A stretch of 64,000 nucleotides of DNA from Tissierella sp. (lineage in GTDB: Bacteria; Bacillota; Clostridia; Tissierellales; Tissierellaceae), in NCBI RefSeq assembly GCF_031460495.1, contig NZ_JAVKTS010000001.1:682001-746000 (forward strand), in the 5' to 3' direction. Of this stretch, positions 37,096-43,778 are shown piece by piece; the stretch's first letter is position 1; each line of letters begins with the position of its first letter. The notes under the pieces were generated by a model. The model was given only the letters and a program-made list of their open reading frames with translations, did no database searches and was not told where the DNA came from. Position numbers and translations under genes: made by a program.

Positions 37096-37131
37096 CTACA
37101 TCACCCCCTTGAACACCCTTACATATACTTA

Positions 37132-37155
37132 GTCGCAATAAATATAAAAATGGTT
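37132..37155 (-). promoter_or_regulatory. Candidate ECF-type promoter of the sigma operon
   Basis: On the minus strand AACC (37155-37152) is followed 16 bases later by CGAC (37135-37132), matching the AAC-N16/17-CGT pattern of ECF promoters. This would give autoregulation of the sigma/anti-sigma operon. Confidence 0.45.
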
Positions 37156-37226
37156 CGAAAGAAAATAAGAATATTTTTATATACTATTATATCGGATATA
37201 AAAACAATTTAGTATTTAGTATAGAT

Positions 37227-37255
37227 AAAGCCAGGAGAAATCATCTCCTGGCTTT
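37227..37255. terminator. Terminator hairpin, copy 2 of an identical pair
   Basis: 12-bp stem AAAGCCAGGAGA / TCTCCTGGCTTT around AATCA; identical over 29 bases to 35659-35687. It would terminate the cyclase gene on the minus strand. Confidence 0.85.
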
Positions 37256-37257
37256 GC

Positions 37258-37956
37258 TTATTCTTCTTCAACTAATGCAACTGCTCTAATAGGTGAGCCT
37301 GTACCTTCTCTAATCTTAAGTGGCAATCCCATATATAAAAATCTTTTGTTTACCAATTTGTCTAAGTTACACAAATTCTCAGTATTAGTTATATGGTATT
37401 CCCCACAAATGAGATGAGCTGAGAAATCAGTATCATCTGGCGTTAAATCAATAGCAGGTGCATCTACTCCTATGTTCACTACTCCTTGCTCAGCTAACCA
37501 TTTTGCAGCATCATAGCTTAGTCCAGAATAATCAGTTTGAAACATGTCTGTACCAAAATTTCTATCATGATGGCCTGTATACAGTAGAACTATATCCCCA
37601 GGTCTGATTTCTTGTCCAGATCGGGATAAGGCTTCTTCTAAATCCCTAGGTTCGAAATAGTTTGGGTATCTTATATGGGATAGATCTAAACATATAGCTG
37701 AGCCCCAAAAATACTCTAAAGGCATATTGTCGATGGTTGGCCCTTCGGGATTATATTCCCATACTCCGTCACTATGTGTACCGGCATGTTCGCTAATAAG
37801 TAAATTCCTTGCGGAGAATCCTAGGGTCTTACTTCCGGTTAATTTCATATTTTCTTCATGACTCATATTACTCATTATAAAGGTCTTCTGATGAATTGGA
37901 AAAACGCTCATGCCTTGAAAAATTTCTTGAGATAGGTCAACTAGCTTTAAAGCCAT
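37258..37956 (-). CDS. Metal-dependent cyclase-family hydrolase (kynurenine formamidase/isatin hydrolase superfamily)
   Basis: A 232-residue protein of the cyclase family (PF04199 type): LVDLSQEIFQGMSVFP at the start, the metal motif SEHAGTHSDGVWEY (about 55-68; family HxGTHxD), VDAPAIDLTP, and HLICGEYHITNTENLCNL (Glu/His). Members hydrolyse N-formyl amides or cyclic amides such as isatin. It is divergent from the hydantoinase gene of the BMC operon, sharing a 239-base promoter region, so it probably belongs to that pathway. Hydrolysis of 4-imidazolone to formiminoglycine is chemically suitable, but that is a guess. Confidence 0.85.
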   Translation of the reverse strand: MALKLVDLSQEIFQGMSVFPIHQKTFIMSNMSHEENMKLTGSKTLGFSARNLLISEHAGTHSDGVWEYNPEGPTIDNMPLEYFWGSAICLDLSHIRYPNYFEPRDLEEALSRSGQEIRPGDIVLLYTGHHDRNFGTDMFQTDYSGLSYDAAKWLAEQGVVNIGVDAPAIDLTPDDTDFSAHLICGEYHITNTENLCNLDKLVNKRFLYMGLPLKIREGTGSPIRAVALVEEE

Positions 37957-38195
37957 TAAATCCCCTCCAAATATTTAATTAAGTATACTAAATAATTATT
38001 TTTATTATTATTATTATAACTGATTACCCAAATAAAGGGTATATAAAAGATATACAAAAATCTTATTAGAATCACACAAAAGATTTGGAATAATTGTTAG
38101 TCTCATGGTATATTTTTATAGAAAACTAACAAGGAATATTTACAAGCGTTGTGATATTATTAATACAAATTTAATATTTATAAGGGGGTTATAAG
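37957..38195. promoter_or_regulatory. Divergent regulatory region between cyclase and BMC operon
   Basis: Two operator-like inverted repeats are visible: TACCC-AAATAAA-GGGTA at 38025-38041, and TTACAA-GCG-TTGTGA at 38140-38154 (one mismatch), close to where the plus-strand promoter should be (TTTACA at 38139-38144, AT-rich -10 region around 38155-38165). No confident promoter consensus or riboswitch was found. Confidence 0.4.
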
Positions 38196-39794
38196 ATGTA
38201 TGATGTTTTAGTAACAAATGCAAGGATACCTCAAGGTGATGATACTATACTAACGAACATTTTAGTTAAAGATGAGAAGATAGCTGGTTTTTTAGACTCA
38301 GTAGAGGGTGTAAAAGCAAAAGAGATAATCGATGCAAAGGGAAATTTGACTTTGCCAGGATGCATAGATTCACATACACATTTCATGTATCAAGGATTTC
38401 CACATAGAGAAAATTTCCTAACAGGTACTGCTGCTGCAGCTTCAGGCGGGATAACTACAGTTATTGATATGCCATGTTGTTCAGTGCCATCTGCAAGGTC
38501 TGCCAAGCAATTACAATTAAAGATAGATTTAGTTCAGCCACAGGCTCTAGTAGATTTTGCCCTATGGGGTGGAGTTACAGGTGAAGATGTAAGAGAAGGT
38601 TGGTTAGATCATGTTCAAGAGCAAGCAGATTATGGAGTAGTTGCATTTAAAGCTTATATGACTCCATCAGTTCCTACATTTCCAAGAGTTACAGATCCAG
38701 AGATGTATGAAGCATTTAAAGCAGTTGCGAAAACAGGTCTACCAGTAGGTATTCATGCTGAAAACTATTCCATGTGTGATTACTATGTAAAGGATTTCCA
38801 AAAACAAGGTAGAATGGATGGTCCAGCTTGGGCTGAAGCAAGAATGGAATTAGCTGAAAAAGTAGCTATACAATTAGGTATTAGCTTTGCTGAAGAATCA
38901 GGAGCTAGACTTCATATTGTTCACATGAGTACAGGAATTGGTGCAAAATTAGTAGGAGAAGCAAAGAAAAAAGGATTAAATGTTACATCTGAGACTTGCC
39001 CTCACTACTTGACACTAAATGCTCAAGATGCAATGACAGAGCATGGTGCCTTTGCAAAAATAGCTCCACCACTTAGAACTAAAAGAGATAATGAAGAATT
39101 ATGGGAAGGCCTTAACAATGGTAGCGTAGACTTTATAGGTACTGACCATGCTCCTTATGAAATAGAAAGCGAAAAAGCTAGAGAAGGTATGAATGTATGG
39201 ACAGCTTTCCCAGGAATACCAGGAGTTGAAACTATGGTTCCTATACTAGTTAGTGAAGGCTATAATAAGGGAAGAGTTTCTCTTTCTAAATTAGTTGATA
39301 TATTAAGTAAAAATGCAGCAGTTCATTATGGATTATATCCAAAGAAGGGTGCTATGCATATAGGTTCAGATGCAGACTTTACTATAATAGATTTAGATAA
39401 AGAATGGACTATTAATCCAAAAGAACAAGCTTCCATGTGTGGTTATTCACCGCTTGAAGGCATGAACTTAAAGGGTAAAGTTGCAAAGACAGTAGTTCGT
39501 GGGCATCTAGTATTTGAAGATATAGATGAAAGCTCTTTAGCTAAATTAACTGATGATGAACTTAAAACAATAGTTCACAATTTCCCAGCAGGAATAGAAG
39601 AAAAATATGCTGACGAATTCAGTCAATATCCACATCTATATAGTGCTGAATATGAAAACAGCTATAGAATAAATCATCCAGAAGTAATTGATAAACATAT
39701 AAGAGGAATCAAAGGCATAGTTGCTAAGCCTGGATTTGGTCAATTCATAAAGAGACAAAGTATTCAAGTATTACCAAGAGAAATAAAATACTAA
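38196..39794 (+). CDS. Hydantoinase/allantoinase-type cyclic amidohydrolase; candidate xanthine-ring-opening enzyme
   Basis: A 532-residue amidohydrolase. Metal ligands: SHTHFMYQG (HxH), FKAYM (carboxylated Lys), HAEN, HIVHMS (His) and FIGTDHAPY (Asp), the set shared by dihydropyrimidinase, hydantoinase and allantoinase. The chain extends about 70 residues past the usual end (about 455-532). These enzymes open cyclic ureides C(O)-NH-C(O) to N-carbamoyl acids; opening of xanthine to 4-ureido-5-imidazolecarboxylate is the same chemistry. It heads the operon with the amidase, UbiX/UbiD, shell genes and adenine deaminase. Alternatives: allantoinase or dihydropyrimidinase. Start ATG behind AAGGGGG. 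Confidence 0.88.
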   Translation: MYDVLVTNARIPQGDDTILTNILVKDEKIAGFLDSVEGVKAKEIIDAKGNLTLPGCIDSHTHFMYQGFPHRENFLTGTAAAASGGITTVIDMPCCSVPSARSAKQLQLKIDLVQPQALVDFALWGGVTGEDVREGWLDHVQEQADYGVVAFKAYMTPSVPTFPRVTDPEMYEAFKAVAKTGLPVGIHAENYSMCDYYVKDFQKQGRMDGPAWAEARMELAEKVAIQLGISFAEESGARLHIVHMSTGIGAKLVGEAKKKGLNVTSETCPHYLTLNAQDAMTEHGAFAKIAPPLRTKRDNEELWEGLNNGSVDFIGTDHAPYEIESEKAREGMNVWTAFPGIPGVETMVPILVSEGYNKGRVSLSKLVDILSKNAAVHYGLYPKKGAMHIGSDADFTIIDLDKEWTINPKEQASMCGYSPLEGMNLKGKVAKTVVRGHLVFEDIDESSLAKLTDDELKTIVHNFPAGIEEKYADEFSQYPHLYSAEYENSYRINHPEVIDKHIRGIKGIVAKPGFGQFIKRQSIQVLPREIKY

Positions 39795-39821
39795 TTACAA
39801 AACATAAGGAGGAATTAAGAA

Positions 39822-40433
39822 ATGGCAAGACACGCAATTTTAGTAATAGATATGTTAAATGATTTCGGTAATCCAAAAGGAGCTTTATATTGTGAAGGAA
39901 CAACAATAGTTACTCCAAAGCTTCAAGAATTATTTAAATGGGTTAGGGAAAGACAGGCAGCAGGAAAAGACGATGTACAATTAGTTCACATTCAAGAAGC
40001 TCATAGAAAAAATGATGCAGACTTTAAAGTAAGACCAGTTCATGCAGTAGATGGAACTTGGGGATCTGATTTTATTCCTGAGTTAAAGCCAGAAGGTGAT
40101 GAGTATATAGTTAAGAAGAGAAGACATAGTGCATTTGCTCATACTGATTTAGAATTATTCCTAAGAGAAGAAAATATAGAGACAGTAGTTGTAACAGGTA
40201 CATGGACTAATGTTTGTGTAAGATCTACAGCCACAGATGCTTTAGCAAGAGCATTTAAGGTAATATCCCTTACTGATGGGATTCATTCTAAGACTCAAGA
40301 AATGCATGAATATGGATTAAATGACTTAAGTATATTCACAAAATTAATGACAATTGCTGAATACGAAGATGCTATGGACAAAGGAATTGACCCATGGGCA
40401 GGCGGCGGAGACGCAGAAAATAAAGTTAAATAA
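39822..40433 (+). CDS. Isochorismatase-like cysteine amidohydrolase; candidate ureidoimidazolecarboxylate hydrolase
   Basis: A 203-residue cysteine hydrolase. Catalytic triad: Asp in LVIDMLNDF (about 10), Lys in VKKRRHSAF (about 95), and Cys in VTGTWTNVCVRSTATDA (about 130). The family includes N-carbamoylsarcosine, biuret and ureidoacrylate amidases, which remove a carbamoyl group as CO2 plus NH3. As the next gene after the ring-opening enzyme, converting 4-ureido-5-imidazolecarboxylate to 4-amino-5-imidazolecarboxylate is the obvious proposal. The tail (WAGGGDAENKVK) is short and polar. RBS AAGGAGG. Confidence 0.88.
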   Translation: MARHAILVIDMLNDFGNPKGALYCEGTTIVTPKLQELFKWVRERQAAGKDDVQLVHIQEAHRKNDADFKVRPVHAVDGTWGSDFIPELKPEGDEYIVKKRRHSAFAHTDLELFLREENIETVVVTGTWTNVCVRSTATDALARAFKVISLTDGIHSKTQEMHEYGLNDLSIFTKLMTIAEYEDAMDKGIDPWAGGGDAENKVK

Positions 40434-40440
40434 GAAGAGA

Positions 40441-40499
40441 GGGACAGGTTTACTGTCCCTAATTTTCAAAAAGGGACAAGGGGACAGGAGTACTGTCCC
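40441..40499. repeat. Two copies of a GGGACAG-N5-CTGTCCC palindrome
   Basis: Perfect palindromic units GGGACAGGTTTACTGTCCC (40441-40459) and GGGACAGGAGTACTGTCCC (40481-40499), with partial GGGAC and GTCCC copies around them (40473 and about 40521). It lies inside the BMC operon, between the amidase and ubiX genes. Confidence 0.8.
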
Positions 40500-40551
40500 G
40501 CAAAGATGAACAAGGTCTATGTCCCAGAAACATAGAAAGCGAGGAAGCACA

Positions 40552-41109
40552 ATGAGGATAGTAGTTGGGATATCTGGGGGAAGTGGTTCGATTTATGCAG
40601 TTTCCCTCCTAAAAGCCTTGAAGGAATTAAATATTGAGACTCATCTTGTAGTATCTACTATGGGGGAGTATGTAACGGAACATGAATGTGGTGTTAATCT
40701 AGAGGAACTAAAATCTCTAGCAACTCATTATCATGATAACAAAAACTTTGCAGCTCCAATTTCCAGCGGTTCCTTTAAAGTAGATAAAACAATAATATTA
40801 CCATGTTCGATGAAAACATTAGCATCTGTTGCTTGTGGTTTTTCAGACTCTTTGCTAGCTAGGGCCTGTGATGTAACAATAAAGGAAGGGCGACCGCTGA
40901 TATTGGTGCCTAGAGAAACACCTTTAAGCCCTATACATTTGGAAAATATGTTGAAGCTATCTCGTATGGGAGTAACTATTTTTCCACCGAGTCCAGGATT
41001 TTATAATCATCCACAGACAATAGAAGATATAGTATTTAATATGACTGGAAGATTATTAGATGCCCTAGGGATTGAAAATAATCTTGTAAAAAGATGGACA
41101 GGACAGTAG
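40552..41109 (+). CDS. ubiX: UbiX-type flavin prenyltransferase
   Basis: A 185-residue UbiX-family protein: FMN-binding VVGISGGSGSIYAVSLLKAL (about 3-22), ISSGSF, LPCSMKTLASVACGFSDSLLARA, and VPRETPLSPIHLENMLKLSRMG. UbiX makes prenylated FMN, the cofactor of UbiD decarboxylases. Directly upstream of the ubiD-like gene. The start at 40552 is chosen because the protein then begins with MRIVVGISGG behind GCGAGGAAG; the longer frame from 40519 runs back into the repeat region. Confidence 0.93.
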   Translation: MRIVVGISGGSGSIYAVSLLKALKELNIETHLVVSTMGEYVTEHECGVNLEELKSLATHYHDNKNFAAPISSGSFKVDKTIILPCSMKTLASVACGFSDSLLARACDVTIKEGRPLILVPRETPLSPIHLENMLKLSRMGVTIFPPSPGFYNHPQTIEDIVFNMTGRLLDALGIENNLVKRWTGQ

Positions 41110-41125
41110 AAAGGAGGGTTGCTAA

Positions 41126-42475
41126 TTGGAAAGACAAATGCTTAGACATACCCTAGATAGATTAAGAAGTAAAGATTTGCTATTAGAATGTAATAAAGAA
41201 GTTGACTATGTATATGAAATGGGCGCAATACTTAGTTATTATAACAATAAAAAGCCTATGTTGTTTAACAAGATAAAGAATAATCAACTGTCTTCAATAG
41301 GAGGCCTATATGGAGATAGGGATATTATTTATGACTTACTTAATTTAAATCATGAGAATAGAATAGAAAGATTTATGGATGCAATAGTTAATCCTGAGCC
41401 TTACAAAGTAGTGCAAAATGGACCTATAAGAGAAAACATTATAAAAAGAAACATAGATTTACAAAAACTATTACCAATTAACAAATTTCAAGAAAAGGAT
41501 TCTTCAAGCTTTATCACAGCTGGAGTAATGGTAGTGAAGGATCCAGATACTGGAAGATATTTTACTTCTGTTAGAAGACTTCAAGTAAATGGAGGAAATA
41601 AGCTATCAGCTTTAATAGCTTCACCAAAGTTAACTAATGATTTCTTGAAACTAGAGAAACTGAACAAACCTTTAGAAGTAGCCATAGTTTTTGGATATGA
41701 TGCAGCATTTTTAATGGCATCTCAAATCAGTTCTGCAACCTATGGTGTAGATAAATATCAAGTAGATAGTAGATTAAGAGGTGAAGCTCTAGAACTTGTA
41801 CAATGTGAAACTGTAGATATTTTAGTCCCAGCCTTTGCAGAGATTGTTTTAGAAGGTAGAATTGTACCAGGTAAGAGAGAATTAGAAGGACCATTTGGAG
41901 AATTAATGGGATATTACGGTGCCCAGGCTCCTCATCCAATTATAGAAGTAGATGCAGTGATGCATAGAAATAATCCTATTTATCAAACAGCTTTTCCATG
42001 TAGAGAAGAGCATGTGACTAATGGTTTGATAAGGGAAATAGAGCTATATTATCACCTAAAAAATCAATTAGATGTAGTAGATGTAAATGTAACAGAAGGT
42101 GGAGGATATAGATTCAATGCCGTTATATCCATTAGAAAACACAAAAAAGGTGATGGGAAAACAGCAATTCTGGCAGCACTAGGTCTGAATAAAGATTTAA
42201 AACATGTAGTTATAGTAGACGAGGATGTAGATATATTTGATCTTAGAGATATAGAATGGGCAATAACTACTAGAGCTCAAGCATCACAGGATTTCACTGT
42301 AATTGAAGGAGCCCTAGGATCTTCACTAGAGCCTTCCCATGACCTTAGAGGGGTTACAGATAAATTAGGTATAGATGCAACAAAACCTCTAGAGGATAAA
42401 GATGAAAAATTTAGTAGAGCTATTATACCAGGATATGATAATATAGATATAAGTAAATACTTTCAAAGTATATAG
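41126..42475 (+). CDS. UbiD-family decarboxylase; candidate 4-amino-5-imidazolecarboxylate decarboxylase
   Basis: A 449-residue UbiD-family protein. The Arg of the catalytic E-R-E set is probably in SVRRLQVNGG and the Glu residues in KRELEGPFGELMGYYG; the C-terminal fold (QASQDFTVIEGALGSSLEPS) is conserved. UbiD enzymes use prenyl-FMN to decarboxylate aromatic, heteroaromatic or unsaturated acids, including pyrrole and furan acids. Within this locus the best substrate is 4-amino-5-imidazolecarboxylate. TTG start seven bases after AAGGAGGG. A normal length; no obvious encapsulation peptide at either end. Confidence 0.9.
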   Translation: MERQMLRHTLDRLRSKDLLLECNKEVDYVYEMGAILSYYNNKKPMLFNKIKNNQLSSIGGLYGDRDIIYDLLNLNHENRIERFMDAIVNPEPYKVVQNGPIRENIIKRNIDLQKLLPINKFQEKDSSSFITAGVMVVKDPDTGRYFTSVRRLQVNGGNKLSALIASPKLTNDFLKLEKLNKPLEVAIVFGYDAAFLMASQISSATYGVDKYQVDSRLRGEALELVQCETVDILVPAFAEIVLEGRIVPGKRELEGPFGELMGYYGAQAPHPIIEVDAVMHRNNPIYQTAFPCREEHVTNGLIREIELYYHLKNQLDVVDVNVTEGGGYRFNAVISIRKHKKGDGKTAILAALGLNKDLKHVVIVDEDVDIFDLRDIEWAITTRAQASQDFTVIEGALGSSLEPSHDLRGVTDKLGIDATKPLEDKDEKFSRAIIPGYDNIDISKYFQSI

Positions 42476-42553
42476 TAAGAAGATATTATAATACAAATAA
42501 TTAGACTATATGCGGGGAAGTACCCAAATATTTAATGAAGAAGGTGGGGTAAA

Positions 42554-42835
42554 GTGAGAGAAGCTATAGGAATGGTTGAAACTAAATCTATGGTTGCAGC
42601 CATTGAGGCAGCAGATACTATGCTAAAAGCTGCTAGTGTAAGGATTATGGATTTTCAATTAGTAGGATCCGGACTGGTATCAGTTACAGTTACAGGAGAT
42701 GTAGCTGCAGTTACAGCAGCAGTAGAAAATGCCAAGATAAGAGCAGCTCAAATAGCAGAGGTAGTTTCAGCAAATGTAATTCCAAGACCTCATGATGAAG
42801 TTGATAAAATATTTAATTTTGATGGTGGTGAATAA
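42554..42835 (+). CDS. BMC-H shell protein 1
   Basis: A 93-residue single BMC domain: EAIGMVETKSMVAAIEAADTM, then the pore loop LVGSGLVSVTVTGDVAAV, and VSANVIPRPHDEVDKIF. The GSG pore and length are typical of hexamer shell proteins. GTG start behind AAGGTGGGG. A 78-base gap after the UbiD gene; probably the same transcript. It is one of three BMC-H genes at this locus. Confidence 0.95.
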   Translation: MREAIGMVETKSMVAAIEAADTMLKAASVRIMDFQLVGSGLVSVTVTGDVAAVTAAVENAKIRAAQIAEVVSANVIPRPHDEVDKIFNFDGGE

Positions 42836-42837
42836 TC

Positions 42838-43059
42838 ATGGCTAATCCATTATCTAGAGTTGCAATGGGAAACATTATAAAAGACAAAAGTTCAATAATT
42901 AGCCCTAGACTTGAAGGAAATGGGTCAAATTTAGATAACAAAGAAAATGAATTAATATTTGACATTATAAAAGGTACAAGAGAAGTAGCAGAAATAAAAA
43001 CAAAGAATGCTAGCATAACCCTAGAAGAGGCAGCAAATAGAATAAAAAATAACCGTTAG
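42838..43059 (+). CDS. Small orphan protein in the BMC shell operon
   Basis: A 73-residue polar protein (NPLSRVAMGNIIKDKSSIIS, then NKENELIFDIIKGTREVAE, then LEEAANRIKNNR). No family recognised. It starts 2 bases after the first BMC-H stop and lies 18 bases before the second BMC-H gene, so it is surely co-expressed. A cargo-to-shell linker, assembly factor or small enzyme subunit are all possible. Confidence 0.7.
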   Translation: MANPLSRVAMGNIIKDKSSIISPRLEGNGSNLDNKENELIFDIIKGTREVAEIKTKNASITLEEAANRIKNNR

Positions 43060-43077
43060 TTAAGACGGAGGTGTGAT

Positions 43078-43446
43078 ATGAATAAAGCATTAGGTCTTAT
43101 AGAAGCATTAGGACTTACAACTGCAGTTACTGCTTTAGATGCAGCATCAAAGGCAGCAGAAGTGACTTTAGTTGGAGTAGAAAAGATAATAGGTGTAGGA
43201 AAAGCTGTAGGAGTAAATATTCAAATAGCTGGAGAAGTAGCGGCTGTGCAAGCAGCAGTAGATGCAGGAGTTCAGGCTGGAAATAGAGTAGGTACCATAT
43301 TTTCATCCCATGTAATACCAAGACCCCATGAAGAGGTAGATGCATTGATTGCTAAGTTTGCAAAAAATTTAAATACTCATAGTGAAAAAACAGAAGTAAA
43401 AAAAGAAAAAGAAGTTAAGCCAAAGGAAGAGAGTAAGAAAAAATAG
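43078..43446 (+). CDS. BMC-H shell protein 2, with extended pore loop and lysine-rich tail
   Basis: A 122-residue protein. BMC domain (about 1-98): ALGLIEALGLTTAVTALDAA, VTLVGVEKIIGVGKAVGVNI, GEVAAVQAAVDAG, SSHVIPRPHEEVDAL. Compared with ordinary BMC-H, the segment between VEKI and GEV is about 4 residues longer and lacks the GSG motif. The C-terminal tail (about 100-122) alternates Lys and Glu (KKEKEVKPKEESKKK). RBS GGAGGTG. Confidence 0.93.
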   Translation: MNKALGLIEALGLTTAVTALDAASKAAEVTLVGVEKIIGVGKAVGVNIQIAGEVAAVQAAVDAGVQAGNRVGTIFSSHVIPRPHEEVDALIAKFAKNLNTHSEKTEVKKEKEVKPKEESKKK

Positions 43447-43480
43447 TGGAATTTTAACTTAAATACAAGGAGGAATAATG

Positions 43481-43759
43481 ATGAGTCAAGCATTAGGATT
43501 AGTTGAAACTAAAGGATTAGTAGGTAGTATTGAGGCAGCAGATGCAATGGTAAAGGCTGCAAATGTTACTTTAGTAGGATATGAGAAAATTGGTTTTGGT
43601 CTTGTAACTATAATGGTTAGAGGAGATGTTGGTGCAGTTAAGGCAGCAGTAGATGCAGGTGCAGAAGCAGCAAGATCAGTTGGAGAACTTCACTCAGTTC
43701 ATGTAATACCAAGACCACATGCGGAAGTTGAAAGAGTTATCTTAAAACAATACGAATAA
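43481..43759 (+). CDS. BMC-H shell protein 3, with GFG pore
   Basis: A 92-residue single BMC domain: [22 protein letters not shown], pore [36 protein letters not shown]. The pore motif reads GFG rather than GSG, placing an aromatic residue at the central opening. Two ATG codons (43478 and 43481) are both possible behind AAGGAGG. The closest to a canonical PduA/EutM shape of the three. Confidence 0.93.
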   Translation: MSQALGLVETKGLVGSIEAADAMVKAANVTLVGYEKIGFGLVTIMVRGDVGAVKAAVDAGAEAARSVGELHSVHVIPRPHAEVERVILKQYE

Positions 43760-43778
43760 TCAAATTGGAGTGTTTTAG

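Noticed and set aside
38130-38150. Sigma-54 promoter before the BMC operon
   Set aside because: GG (38133-38134) and GC (38146-38147) are 11 bases apart rather than 10 and the flanking bases do not match TGGCAC/TTGC.
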